Of a DNA stretch of 57,761 nucleotides, positions 8,572 to 17,273 are shown one piece after another. The stretch spans positions 1 through 57,761 of the forward strand of contig RECR01000061.1 in the NCBI GenBank assembly GCA_007693955.1, in the 5' to 3' direction. Source of the stretch: Gloeocapsa sp. DLM2.Bin57 (GTDB lineage Bacteria > Cyanobacteriota > Cyanobacteriia > Cyanobacteriales > Gloeocapsaceae). The translations under genes and the position numbers were made by a program. Position 1 is the first letter of the stretch. Each line of letters starts with the position of its first letter. The notes beneath the pieces are model-generated. The model was not told the origin of the DNA. It did no database searches and saw nothing but the letters and a program-made list of their open reading frames with translations.

Positions 8572-8841
8572 ATGCAAGCTACTACATTGACCACACAACA
8601 AACCGTAACCTATCCTAACCTTCCTTTAGCAGTCTATCGGGAAATAGCCGCTCATCTCAGTCAAATAGATGGTGTAAAAGTTACTATACTCCCCCAACTA
8701 GACACTGTTTTTGATTATTACCAGAGTCAAGTTGGTGGATTGTTACTGGAGTATCCCTCGGATTTAGATACTACCTTATTACAACAAATTTTAACTTATT
8801 ATCGGGAAAAATGTCTTAACCCATCGGGATATACGGTTTGA
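8572..8841 (+). CDS. Small conserved cyanobacterial protein, function unknown
   Basis: This 89-aa protein has no signal peptide or membrane segment. The middle 'YREIAAHLSQIDGVKVTILPQ' followed by a second helix at the C-terminus suggests a compact alpha/beta fold. The start has a clear AGGAG seven bases upstream of the ATG at 8572. It is probably in one transcript with the lipoprotein gene before it. Its last 43 bases overlap the 3' end of the pentapeptide-repeat gene on the other strand, so both stop codons lie inside the neighbour. I do not recognise a family name. Confidence 0.65.
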   Translation: MQATTLTTQQTVTYPNLPLAVYREIAAHLSQIDGVKVTILPQLDTVFDYYQSQVGGLLLEYPSDLDTTLLQQILTYYREKCLNPSGYTV

Positions 8842-9335
8842 GCATCCATAACCCCTTCGGTTAAATCCATGTTTTTAGCTCCAGATAAATTAGCCCCTTT
8901 TAAAATAGTCGAGGATAATTTAGCATTATTGAGTTTAGCTCGACTAAGGTTAGCCCCAGTTAAATCAGCTCCCGTTAAGTCAGCTTCAGTTAAATCAGCT
9001 TCAATTAAATTAGCTAATCTTAAACTAACCCCCTGTAAATTAGCGTAACGAAGATTAGCTCGGGAAAGACTCCCACGGCTTAAATTAGCCCCTGTTAAAT
9101 TAGCTTGATAGAGAGAAGCATTATCTAATTGGACTCTTTCTAAATTAGTTTGTACTAAATTGGCTTGAGCTAGGTTAGCATAGGGTAAGTAAGTTTGAGT
9201 TAAATTGCTCTGACTCAAGTCTATATCCTTGAGATTGGCTTCAAATAACTCTACTTGTTGTAAGTTAACTTGTTGAAATTGTCTTCTTCCTTGAGAATAT
9301 TGTACTAATAATTCCTCTCTACTCAATTTCTGCAT
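8799..9335 (-). CDS. Pentapeptide-repeat protein
   Basis: The body from about residue 25 to 160 is an uninterrupted run of A(D/N)Lxx pentapeptides, for example 'ANLTGANLSRGSLSRANL' and 'ADLTEADLTGADLTGANL', which fold as a right-handed quadrilateral beta-helix. A short N-terminal helix ('SREELLVQYSQGRRQFQQ') precedes it, a common cap in cyanobacterial members. There is no signal peptide, so it is probably cytoplasmic. Cyanobacteria carry many such proteins and most have no known partner. The gene is convergent with, and overlaps by 43 bases, the small gene on the plus strand. It diverges from uvrD with a 100-base shared upstream region. Confidence 0.85.
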   Translation of the reverse strand: MQKLSREELLVQYSQGRRQFQQVNLQQVELFEANLKDIDLSQSNLTQTYLPYANLAQANLVQTNLERVQLDNASLYQANLTGANLSRGSLSRANLRYANLQGVSLRLANLIEADLTEADLTGADLTGANLSRAKLNNAKLSSTILKGANLSGAKNMDLTEGVMDAQTVYPDGLRHFSR

Positions 9336-9435
9336 CTTTTACTTGTTTAAAAATAAGCATAATTACTTAGTTAAATAAGTTAACTTAGATTAACAATAAT
9401 CAGATTAGTTATAACTTTTTCTTAATATTTGTCCA

Positions 9436-11727
9436 ATGAATGATATTTACAGTCGTCTTAACCCCTCACAAAACAAAGCAGTCAAACATTTTTGTGGACC
9501 TTTACTCGTAGTAGCGGGAGCGGGATCAGGGAAAACGAGGGCTTTAACTTACAGAATAGCGCATTTAATCCAAGAACACCAAGTTAGTCCTGAAAATATT
9601 TTAGCTGTGACTTTTACTAATAAAGCAGCTAGGGAAATGAAAGCGCGTTTAGAGTTGATTTTTGCTCAAACAATCGCTCAAAAAACTCAACAAACACCTT
9701 GGGAATTATTACCAGCAGAAGATCAAGTTAAAATACGTTCTAAGGTTTATCATAACATTACTAAACATCTCTGGATAGGAACTTTTCATAGTATTTTTGC
9801 GCGAATTTTACGTTATGATATTAATAAATATCAAGACCAAAAAGGCAGACAATGGAATAAGAATTTTTCGATATTTGATGAATCAGACGTCCAAAGTTTA
9901 ATTAAAAGTATAGTTACTAAAAAACTTAATTTAGATGATAAAAAATTTGACCCACGTCAGGTTCGCTATCAAATCAGTAACGCTAAAAATTTGGGTTTAT
10001 CTCCCCAAGAATATTTACAAGAAAATACTGACTATCGCGGGAAAGTAATAGCAGAAATCTATGAGAATTATCAAACAGAATTAGCTGCTAATAATGGGTT
10101 AGATTTCGATGATTTAATCTTAGTTCCCGTTAAGTTATTTCAACAGAATGAGTCTATTTTAGGTTATTGGCATAGTCAATTTAAACATATCCTAGTAGAT
10201 GAATATCAAGATACTAACCGCACTCAATACGAGTTAATCAGTCTGTTAGCTACTAATGGAGAAAGAGAAAAAAGTCAATTATCTTGGCAAAATCGGTCTA
10301 TTTTTGTGGTAGGAGACGCTGATCAATCTATCTATTCTTTTAGGATGGCTGACTTTACTATTCTTCTGGATTTTCAAGAAGACTTTGGGGATGGTTTAAA
10401 ACCAGAAATAAGCGAAACTATGGTTAAGTTAGAAGAAAACTATCGTTCTCAAGAAAACATCCTAGAAGCAGCTAATAAATTGATTGAAAATAATAGCCAA
10501 AGAATTGATAAAGTTTTGAAAGCGACTAGGGGAAGTGGAGAGAAGATATATTGTTATAAAGCAGCTAATGAGCAAAGAGAAGCTGATTTTGTCATTCAAC
10601 AAATTAATCAATTAAAGCAAAAAAATCCTGAGTTAAATTGGGGAGATTTTGCGATTCTTTATCGGATAAATGCTCAATCTCGTTCTTTTGAAGAAATATT
10701 AATTGGTGCGGGTATTCCCTATCGGGTAATTGGAGGAATGCGATTTTACGATCGCAAAGAAATTAAAGACGCGATCGCCTATTTACGAATTATTGCCAAT
10801 CCCTCTGACACAGTAAGTTTATTGAGAGTGATTAATACACCAAGACGGGGAATAGGTCAAAAAACCATTGATTCACTCTTACTAGCTGCAACAGAATTAG
10901 GTATCCCATTATGGCAAATTTTAGCAGATGAAACCTCTGTCAATAGTTTAGCGGGAAGGAGTAGTAAAGGGGTAAATGAATTTGCCAGAATAATTATTAA
11001 GTATCAACAACAGTTAACCGATTTACCAGCTACAGAAATTCTCAACGGTATCTTAGCAGATTCTGGTTATATCTTGGATTTACAAAAACAAAATACAGAA
11101 GAAGCAGATACTCGTCTGGAAAATTTAAACGAACTTTATAACGCGATTCAACAATATCAAGAAAATAATGAGGATAATAGTTTAGAAGGATTTATCGCTA
11201 ACGCTTCTTTAGCGTCTGACTTGGATAATCTCCGCGAAGGTGAAGAAGCGGTATCCTTGATGACGATACATTCAGCCAAGGGTTTAGAATTTACCGTAGT
11301 CTTTTTAGTAGGTTTAGAACAGGGTTTATTTCCCCATAATCGTAGTTTAAAAGATCCTCTACAACTAGAAGAAGAGCGACGCTTATGTTATGTAGGAGTG
11401 ACTAGAGCTAAAGAACGCTTATTTTTAAGTTATACCCGCGAACGTAATCTCTGGGGCAGGACAGAAATAGCACAACCATCTCAATTTTTAGATGAACTTC
11501 CCGAAGAGTTAATTACAGGGAGAAACACTAAAACTAGTAAAGTTAAAGCGACCGAAAGTAAGCTAAACTGGTCAGTAGGCGATCGCCTAATTCATCCTAG
11601 TTTTGGTCAAGGTGTAATTACACATATTTTTGGGTCAGGAAAAAAAGTGACTCTAGCGATTAAATTTTCTGGAATAGGTCAAAAAATCATCGATCCCAAG
11701 TTAGCGAAATTACACCCTGTGGACTAG
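9436..11727 (+). CDS. ATP-dependent 3'-5' DNA helicase, UvrD/PcrA/Rep type (SF1)
   Basis: This is a 763-aa superfamily 1A helicase. The motifs run in order: Q-motif 'NPSQNKAV', Walker A 'GAGSGKTRAL' (about 29-38), Ia 'TFTNKAAREMK', Walker B 'ILVDEYQDTN', III 'VGDADQSIYSFR', IV 'ENYRSQENI', V 'TIHSAKGLEF' and VI 'VTRAKERLFLSY'. The C-terminal tail 'VGDRLIHPSFGQGVI...KLAKLHPVD' is the Tudor-like RNA-polymerase-binding segment of PcrA/UvrD. It should work in nucleotide excision repair and in removing blocked replication or transcription complexes. All motifs are intact. It appears monocistronic. Confidence 0.93.
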   Translation: MNDIYSRLNPSQNKAVKHFCGPLLVVAGAGSGKTRALTYRIAHLIQEHQVSPENILAVTFTNKAAREMKARLELIFAQTIAQKTQQTPWELLPAEDQVKIRSKVYHNITKHLWIGTFHSIFARILRYDINKYQDQKGRQWNKNFSIFDESDVQSLIKSIVTKKLNLDDKKFDPRQVRYQISNAKNLGLSPQEYLQENTDYRGKVIAEIYENYQTELAANNGLDFDDLILVPVKLFQQNESILGYWHSQFKHILVDEYQDTNRTQYELISLLATNGEREKSQLSWQNRSIFVVGDADQSIYSFRMADFTILLDFQEDFGDGLKPEISETMVKLEENYRSQENILEAANKLIENNSQRIDKVLKATRGSGEKIYCYKAANEQREADFVIQQINQLKQKNPELNWGDFAILYRINAQSRSFEEILIGAGIPYRVIGGMRFYDRKEIKDAIAYLRIIANPSDTVSLLRVINTPRRGIGQKTIDSLLLAATELGIPLWQILADETSVNSLAGRSSKGVNEFARIIIKYQQQLTDLPATEILNGILADSGYILDLQKQNTEEADTRLENLNELYNAIQQYQENNEDNSLEGFIANASLASDLDNLREGEEAVSLMTIHSAKGLEFTVVFLVGLEQGLFPHNRSLKDPLQLEEERRLCYVGVTRAKERLFLSYTRERNLWGRTEIAQPSQFLDELPEELITGRNTKTSKVKATESKLNWSVGDRLIHPSFGQGVITHIFGSGKKVTLAIKFSGIGQKIIDPKLAKLHPVD

Positions 11728-11922
11728 GAAAGAAGAGGAAAGGGGTTAAAATCAAGAATTAAGAATTAATTATTTTTTGTGCATTTGTGCATTTGGAATA
11801 ACACCTGATACCTAATACTCAAATCTTGCACCAGTATTTTTAGGCTAACTTTGGTTGAGGAAAAGTTCTTTCCAAAGAATAAGAGAGCAAGATGCTCGCA
11901 CTAAGTATAAATTAGGATTTAT

Positions 11923-14568
11923 CTAGAAAACGATAATATTACTAGCGGTTAAATCAGGTTCATTGCGCAAAACAGCTAACTGAGTCAAGGGAATATTATT
12001 CTCGCGATCGATGAAAGCTAGTCTCCCGATACTTTCTGCATAAATAAAACCTAAATCAAAACTATCGTCAAGTTGGGTAAAACGAGATACACTTAAGAAT
12101 TGTTCCTCAGGAAGAAAACCTCTAGATAAATCATTACCAAAACCACGACGAGAAACGGTAATAAAATCAGCTCGAGGATTAAAATCAGCAATGGTATCTA
12201 CTCCCTCTCTATAGTTATTAAATTGGAATCTGTCTCTACCAGGTCCACCCACGAGAGTATCATTACCAGGTCCTCCTATTAAAATAGCGTTACCAGGTCC
12301 ACCGAAGAGTAAATCTCTCCCGCGACCACCTTCTAGGGTATCGTTACCTAGTCCTCCTCTAAGGGTATCGTCACCAGGTCCACCTTCAAGTAAGTCATTA
12401 CCGCGACCTCCATCAAGACTATCATCACCGTTGAACCCTCGTAAGGTATCGTTACCTCCTAAACCTTCGATAGTATCGTTAGCGTCTGTTCCTACTAAGA
12501 AATCGTCACGATTTGTCCCGATAATAGGTCCAACTACCTCTAATGCTCCTGCATCTACTCTAGAACCAGAGATACGGGGAAAACCACGCTGATCCACGGG
12601 AAGAGGCTCGGTAAAATCGCGATTATTATTCAAATCTAGGAAATCTTGGGGAAGAATACTATCAACACCATTATCTAAAGCTAGACTATTGGGTGAAAGG
12701 TTATGAGTCAGGGTAGAACCACCGTTATCCCCTAGGGGTTCGAGTCCTAAATTACGTTGGAGAACACCTGTTCTATCCCTGGTTGCGGTAAAAGCATCTA
12801 TCTCACGTCCTGTACCAATTATGTTACCACCTAAACTTTCGTAGATTTCTCCATCTACATTGATGATGGTTTCTCCATCACTAGGTAAATTTCCTGCTAT
12901 AATACTATTACCTACTATAGTCCTTCCTGCGCTTAATATTCCTGCACCTACATTGCTACGAGCAGTATTATTGGTGATAGTACTATTATTGATGGTTATA
13001 GTTCCTCTGAAGTTAAATATCCCTCCTGCTTCAAGGGTTGCTGAGTTTCCCGAAATAGTAACATTGGTCAGAGTAGTAGTTCCACTTCCATAAGTATTGC
13101 GATTGAATAATCCACCAGTTTTACCTGTATTATTAATAATCGCACTATTAGCAATTATTAGATTCTGGTCTCTATTATAGATACCCCCTGCTTGATTACC
13201 TATATTCTCTGCAATAGTTGTATCAATAATAGTGAGATTTGCTCTGTTAGCTATTCCTCCTGTTCCTATATTAGATGTATTACCTGTAACCGTACTCTGG
13301 ATGAGAATCATCTGACTACCATTAAAAATTCCACCATGAGAACCAATACCTGTCCCACTATTATTTAAGAATTGGCTCCCAGTGATATTGATTGTGCCAC
13401 CATTTCCCAGTCCTCCTGCTCCTCCTCCACTAAAATTTTCTTCAAAGATTACATTATTAATAGTACCATTACCTGTATTACTTATGCCTCCATGAGAATA
13501 ACTAGCACTATTATTGCTGATTTGGCTATTGCTGATGGTTAATGTTCCACTGCTGGATATTCCCCCAATTGCTCTACTACTGTTTTGGGTAATGACACTA
13601 TTATTAATTTCTAAATTACCACTGTTATTAATACCTCCTGAGTTACCAATTATGGTGGAGTTTTGTATTTGTAGGTTACCCCCGTTGCTGATACCCTCCC
13701 CTGAGTTATCAATTATGGTGCTATCTTCTAGGGTTAAGTTATCGCTATTAGAAATCGCACTTTCACTAGCGTTAGTTAAAACTAAATCTTTGATAGTTAC
13801 CTCAACTTGATCATCAGAGATATCATTATTAAAGATGCGTAAAATCTGACTAGACTCATTACCATTGATAGTTAATCCACCTTCAATAACTACATCGTCG
13901 ATTATTTGTAGTGGACCATTGGTTAGGGTGAGGGTTTCTCCCTCTAGTGATGGTGAGAAGGTAATATTGGTTACTCCTTCCCTTTGATTTCCCGCGTTAA
14001 TCGCATCTCGTAGAGAAATACCCCCTCTATTTACCCCGTCGTCTTCGTCTTCTAGGGTATCGACAATAAAATTTTGCTCTAAGACTCCAGCATAATTGGC
14101 TATAGTCTCTGAATTAAAGGCTAGAGATGGTGTTATGTTTCCTTGAGTGATTTCTAACTCCCAGTTACCACCTAGGCTAGAATTACCCGTTAAAGTATTA
14201 GAAGCGGCGATATTTGCTCCTGTTAATTTATGTAATTTACTGATTAATTCTGTTCCCCCATCGCCTAAAGCGACTTGACATCCGTAGATCAGAATATTTT
14301 TAACTCCCCAACTACCGAGTAAAGAGGCGTATTGTTCAATATTATCTAAGTTTAAGGCTGTTTTCCCTAAATATAAATATCCTGGACTACCGTGAGAGAC
14401 TAGATGAAGCGTATCATATCTTTTTTGTAACTTATTGGTGATACTTACGATCCCGTCTTCTTGAGAGTCAATTACCACTACTTCGGAATCAAAAACTAAA
14501 CCTGCTAGTAAGCAAGAGCGATCGCTTACGGAAGAATCGATAACCACTAGGGTTGATTTATTGTACAT
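11923..14568 (-). CDS. Secreted DUF4347 / parallel beta-helix / RTX calcium-binding protein
   Basis: This 881-aa protein has three parts. Residues 1-165 are a DUF4347 domain ('LHLVSHGSPGYLYLGKTALNL', 'ILIYGCQVALGDGG'). Residues about 170-680 are a parallel beta-helix rich in 'NNSTITNNT'-type turns, ending in a choice-of-anchor Q block ('LEPLGDNGGSTLTHNLSPNS', 'DQRGFPRISGSRVDAGALEV'). From about 685 there are RTX nonapeptides 'GGPGNDTLxGGxGxD', then a C-terminal region like those recognised by type I secretion. There is no Sec signal. Such cyanobacterial proteins are presumed surface adhesins exported by HlyB/D-TolC systems; no exporter is in the window. The nucleotide repeats make long spurious open frames on the opposite strand. 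Confidence 0.85.
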   Translation of the reverse strand: MYNKSTLVVIDSSVSDRSCLLAGLVFDSEVVVIDSQEDGIVSITNKLQKRYDTLHLVSHGSPGYLYLGKTALNLDNIEQYASLLGSWGVKNILIYGCQVALGDGGTELISKLHKLTGANIAASNTLTGNSSLGGNWELEITQGNITPSLAFNSETIANYAGVLEQNFIVDTLEDEDDGVNRGGISLRDAINAGNQREGVTNITFSPSLEGETLTLTNGPLQIIDDVVIEGGLTINGNESSQILRIFNNDISDDQVEVTIKDLVLTNASESAISNSDNLTLEDSTIIDNSGEGISNGGNLQIQNSTIIGNSGGINNSGNLEINNSVITQNSSRAIGGISSSGTLTISNSQISNNSASYSHGGISNTGNGTINNVIFEENFSGGGAGGLGNGGTINITGSQFLNNSGTGIGSHGGIFNGSQMILIQSTVTGNTSNIGTGGIANRANLTIIDTTIAENIGNQAGGIYNRDQNLIIANSAIINNTGKTGGLFNRNTYGSGTTTLTNVTISGNSATLEAGGIFNFRGTITINNSTITNNTARSNVGAGILSAGRTIVGNSIIAGNLPSDGETIINVDGEIYESLGGNIIGTGREIDAFTATRDRTGVLQRNLGLEPLGDNGGSTLTHNLSPNSLALDNGVDSILPQDFLDLNNNRDFTEPLPVDQRGFPRISGSRVDAGALEVVGPIIGTNRDDFLVGTDANDTIEGLGGNDTLRGFNGDDSLDGGRGNDLLEGGPGDDTLRGGLGNDTLEGGRGRDLLFGGPGNAILIGGPGNDTLVGGPGRDRFQFNNYREGVDTIADFNPRADFITVSRRGFGNDLSRGFLPEEQFLSVSRFTQLDDSFDLGFIYAESIGRLAFIDRENNIPLTQLAVLRNEPDLTASNIIVF

Positions 14569-14587
14569 GACACTAATATTTGGTCTT

Positions 14588-14614
14588 TAACCACTACAGA
14601 ATAACACGTGGTTA
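14588..14614. promoter_or_regulatory. Inverted repeat upstream of the DUF4347/RTX gene
   Basis: Arms TAACCAC (14588-14594) and GTGGTTA (14608-14614) form a perfect 7-bp inverted repeat with 13 bases between, about 20 bases upstream of the minus-strand gene's ATG. The position suits an operator or a 5'-leader hairpin. No known binding-site consensus is recognised, so the role is open. Confidence 0.3.
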
Positions 14615-14701
14615 GGTAAACTGAAGTAAATTTAATAAGTTTTTAGTCATGGCGAACGATCGCCAGATGAGTAATTGCGCACAGCAAATCAATTATCAAA
14701 A

Positions 14702-14732
14702 TAGGTAGTCGTGCCTTAAGCATAACTACCTA
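14702..14732 (-). terminator. Rho-independent terminator of psbY
   Basis: On the minus strand, 26 bases past the psbY stop, TAGGTAGT (complement of 14725-14732) pairs perfectly with ACTACCTA (complement of 14702-14709). An inner TGC/GCA pair (20-22 with 12-14) extends the stem, and a short T run (TTTT at about 14697-14701) follows. The T run is short, so efficiency is uncertain. Confidence 0.6.
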
Positions 14733-14758
14733 ATTATTATGTTAGTTAAGAAATTATC

Positions 14759-14878
14759 TTAACTTTCTTTATTCAAAAACTGTTGAGCTTGATTTAAAGC
14801 AGCACCAGCAATATTAATCAAAGCCCAAGAGGCTGCGATAATGATCGGAGAAAGAACCAAAATAACGCGCCAGTCCAT
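14759..14878 (-). CDS. psbY: Photosystem II protein PsbY
   Basis: PsbY is a 39-residue single-span protein at the edge of photosystem II near cytochrome b559, where it helps protect against photoinhibition. The translation starts [20 protein letters not shown] and ends [10 protein letters not shown]. The 'MDWRV' start, one hydrophobic helix (about 5-27) and a short polar cytoplasmic-side tail match the cyanobacterial PsbY pattern. AGAGGA lies about 9 bases upstream of the ATG. It is monocistronic with its own hairpin terminator. It is too short for most gene finders' length cut-offs, so it is easily missed. Confidence 0.9.
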   Translation of the reverse strand: MDWRVILVLSPIIIAASWALINIAGAALNQAQQFLNKES

Positions 14879-14972
14879 TTTTATATATCCTCTTAAAATT
14901 CAGATATGTAATTAAGTTATCTATATTTTTTCACATTTTGGCTCTTTTTGGCAAGGTCTTGAGGAATTTTTT

Positions 14973-15506
14973 TTAGTTAGGGTAAAATCCGATATCTGTA
15001 CCTTTACCCGCATGAACTAGAGCTAATTTATAGTATTTTTGAGCGTGAGAGATTAAATCTTCGGCTTCGGTGGGGTTGATATCTCGTAATTTTTTACCTG
15101 GAACACCTACAATGAGAGAGTGAGATGGGACGTCTTTAGTAACTATGCTACCAGCACCTATTATACTACCCGTACCTACTCTCACGCCATCAAGAATCAC
15201 CGCGCCAATACCGATTAGACAACCTGTTTCAATCCAGGCAGAGTGAATAACGGCGCGATGACCTACTGTAACATATTCCTCCAGAATAGTTGGTTGACCA
15301 GGATCGCCGTGTAAAATAGCTCCATCCTGGATATTAGTATAAGCGCCAATTTGGATCATTTCTACATCGGCGCGCACAACGGAGTTATACCAGATACTGA
15401 CTCCAGAGGCGATCGCCACATTACCCATAACGGTAGCATTAGGAGCGATAAAAGCCGCAGCTGTTAAGTCAGGAGGAGACCAAACTGATTGGTTAGAATT
15501 ATTCAT
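14973..15506 (-). CDS. Gamma-class carbonic anhydrase family protein
   Basis: This is a left-handed beta-helix protein of 177 aa made of hexapeptide repeats ('[20 protein letters not shown]'). 'ILHGDPG' and '[11 protein letters not shown]' carry the His residues that bind the zinc between subunits in gamma carbonic anhydrases. Homologues include the CcmM N-terminal domain, the plant complex I gamma-CA subunits and bacterial YrdA/PaaY. Whether this copy is catalytically active cannot be judged. It has no CcmM small-subunit repeats, so it is not the carboxysome scaffold. Monocistronic; divergent from the TIGR02652 gene. Confidence 0.85.
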   Translation of the reverse strand: MNNSNQSVWSPPDLTAAAFIAPNATVMGNVAIASGVSIWYNSVVRADVEMIQIGAYTNIQDGAILHGDPGQPTILEEYVTVGHRAVIHSAWIETGCLIGIGAVILDGVRVGTGSIIGAGSIVTKDVPSHSLIVGVPGKKLRDINPTEAEDLISHAQKYYKLALVHAGKGTDIGFYPN

Positions 15507-15590
15507 GCTATGGTTAAAGAAAAGTCAGAACCTAACCCTTGAGTTTATCTACTTAAGTTAAAATCATAACATATTATCTAATTTTAAAAG

Positions 15591-16097
15591 ATGAATTTAG
15601 CTAATACTTACCCTATTTTTGGTCCTGAAATTCTTTGTCCCCATTGCCGACAAACTATCCCCGCTTTGACGTTAACCGATACCTATCTCTGTCCTCGTCA
15701 TGGCGCTTTTGAAGCAGATCCTCAAACAGGTGAACTAATTCATCTACAATCAGGTCGTAATTGGCGTTCTTGGGAAGGAAAATGGTATAGACAACATACT
15801 CATCCCGACGGTATTCGTTTTGAAATTCACGAAGCCTTAGATAGACTCTATAGTGAAGGATATAAAGCTACGAAAGTAATTATAGCTAGACGTTATCGAG
15901 AGTTAGTCAGCGCTTATTTAGATAAAAGCGGTACAAAGCGTTATAAATCAGACGCGGCTTTACCCAAACTTTATGGACTCCCCGTAGATTTTAGTCCCGA
16001 AACAGCAGTAGATCCCTGTTGGGAAGTAATCAATTTTGATCTAGAAAAAGAACCAGGTGCACCAACACGCTATCCCTATTTTCGTATGTTTGAGTAA
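15591..16097 (+). CDS. TIGR02652-type conserved cyanobacterial protein with zinc-ribbon start
   Basis: The 168-aa protein starts with a small metal-binding-like ribbon, 'CPHC' at about 16-19 and 'CPRH' near 32-35, followed by 'GAFEADPQTGELIHLQSGRNWR'. The rest is basic and aromatic-rich with no membrane segment. I recognise it as the cyanobacteria-specific TIGR02652 family, whose function is not known. The stop codon shares its last A with the ATG of the VOC gene (position 16097), so the two are translationally coupled. With coaX behind, these form a three-gene transcript. Confidence 0.75.
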   Translation: MNLANTYPIFGPEILCPHCRQTIPALTLTDTYLCPRHGAFEADPQTGELIHLQSGRNWRSWEGKWYRQHTHPDGIRFEIHEALDRLYSEGYKATKVIIARRYRELVSAYLDKSGTKRYKSDAALPKLYGLPVDFSPETAVDPCWEVINFDLEKEPGAPTRYPYFRMFE

Positions 16098-16501
16098 TGT
16101 TACATCACATTTCCATTCGCACAGCAGATATTCATAGGGCGATCGCTTTTTACGAACAACTCGGATTCACTGTCCAAGAACGTTTTACCACGGGATATAC
16201 CCTAGCTTGTTGGTTAGAAGGTTTACAGGGTAGAATCGAATTGATTCAAATACCCGAACCCAAACCCGCACCAGATGCTTTTGCCGATGAACATTATGTA
16301 GGTTATTATCATATTTCCTTTGATTTAACTGAGATAACCGAAGATTTAACTAGTTGGTTAAAGCAGTTACAAGCTAAGGATAACTCTGTACGGGTATTAT
16401 TAGAGCCAAAACAACAAATGATCGGCGATCGCCTTTATGAAGTGATGTTTATTGCTGATACCGATGGGTTACCCCTAGAATTTATTAGAGTAATCAAATG
16501 A
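16097..16501 (+). CDS. VOC (glyoxalase/bleomycin-resistance fold) family protein
   Basis: This is a 134-aa protein built of two beta-alpha-beta-beta-beta modules. The N-terminal 'LHHISIRTADIHRAIAFYEQLGFTVQERF' and C-terminal 'YEVMFIADTDGLPLEFIRV' are typical of the vicinal oxygen chelate superfamily. His4, a mid-sequence His and the Glu in 'LEFI' could be metal ligands. Substrate is unknown; members include glyoxalase I, dioxygenases and binding proteins. It overlaps the stop of the gene before by one base and the start of coaX by four (ATGA), so all three are coupled. Confidence 0.8.
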   Translation: MLHHISIRTADIHRAIAFYEQLGFTVQERFTTGYTLACWLEGLQGRIELIQIPEPKPAPDAFADEHYVGYYHISFDLTEITEDLTSWLKQLQAKDNSVRVLLEPKQQMIGDRLYEVMFIADTDGLPLEFIRVIK

Positions 16502-17205
16502 GTTCTGACTGGTTAGCAGTAATTATCGGTAATTCCCGCTTGCATTGGGCTTATTTTCACCAACAAGAATTACAACAGAGTTGGGATAGTGAAGAAGGGA
16601 TTATCCCTCCTGAGTGGGAAGAATTACCACTTTATCTAGTCTCAGTAGTCGAGGCTAAAAATTTATTATTTCAACAACATATGGATTTAAGGATTATTAA
16701 ACTAGAAGATATACCTCTTAAAGGGATATACTCTACTATGGGAGTAGATCGCGCCTTAGCCTTATGGGGAGCGATGCAGACTTGGGGTTATCCCTGTTTA
16801 GTTATCGACGGGGGAACAGCTTTAACCCTAACAGGAGCTAATAATCAGGGAGAATTTAGTGGAGGAGCGATTCTACCAGGATTAAGACTGCAATTAGAAT
16901 CTTTAGCCACTAGTACAGCTTCCTTACCGAGGGTACATCTTAGCTCACAACTACCCTTACTGTGGGCAAAAAGTACACCAGAAGCGATTCAAAGTGGGGT
17001 TATTTATACTGTCTTAACAGGAATCAAGCACTTTTTAGCTAATTGGTGGAAACAATTCCCGAAAAGTCCTGTAATTTTTACTGGTGGAGATGGAGAGATA
17101 TTGTCTCAATATTTAATCGAGTTGAATACTGAGAAGACTGATTTATTATATTTTGAACCGAAGCTAATTTTTTGGGGATTAAAAACCATCGTCAATGAGA
17201 ACTAA
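16498..17205 (+). CDS. coaX: Type III pantothenate kinase
   Basis: CoaX phosphorylates pantothenate in the first step of CoA synthesis and belongs to the ASKHA fold. The 235-aa sequence has 'VIIGNSRLHWAYF' (phosphate 1), 'VIDGGTALTLTG' (phosphate 2 with the catalytic Asp), 'GGAILPGLRLQLESLAT' and 'VIFTGGDGE' (adenosine loop). It is a little short compared with the usual ~250 aa but no motif is missing. The ATG at 16498 overlaps the stop of the VOC gene as ATGA. No other CoA gene is in the window. Confidence 0.9.
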   Translation: MSSDWLAVIIGNSRLHWAYFHQQELQQSWDSEEGIIPPEWEELPLYLVSVVEAKNLLFQQHMDLRIIKLEDIPLKGIYSTMGVDRALALWGAMQTWGYPCLVIDGGTALTLTGANNQGEFSGGAILPGLRLQLESLATSTASLPRVHLSSQLPLLWAKSTPEAIQSGVIYTVLTGIKHFLANWWKQFPKSPVIFTGGDGEILSQYLIELNTEKTDLLYFEPKLIFWGLKTIVNEN

Positions 17206-17273
17206 AACAGGTGCTCAAAACTTGATAAGATAATCAAAATGTGATTTTATTTTTACTTTAGGAAAGTCGCTAC

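Noticed and set aside
8799-9335. A short-repeat array suggesting CRISPR
   Set aside because: The periodicity is 15 bases and matches pentapeptide codons; there are no spacers. No CRISPR-like array was found anywhere in the window.
11740-11830. Terminator or small RNA after the UvrD gene
   Set aside because: The stretch has tandem short repeats (AATTAAGAATTAAGAATT-like and GTGCATTT twice) of the kind common in cyanobacterial gaps; no stable hairpin followed by T residues was seen.
12860-13810. Open frames of hydrophobic sequence on the plus strand inside the RTX/beta-helix gene
   Set aside because: They are the antisense of the Asn/Ile/Gly-rich repeats; composition is an artefact, with no ribosome-binding site and no family resemblance.
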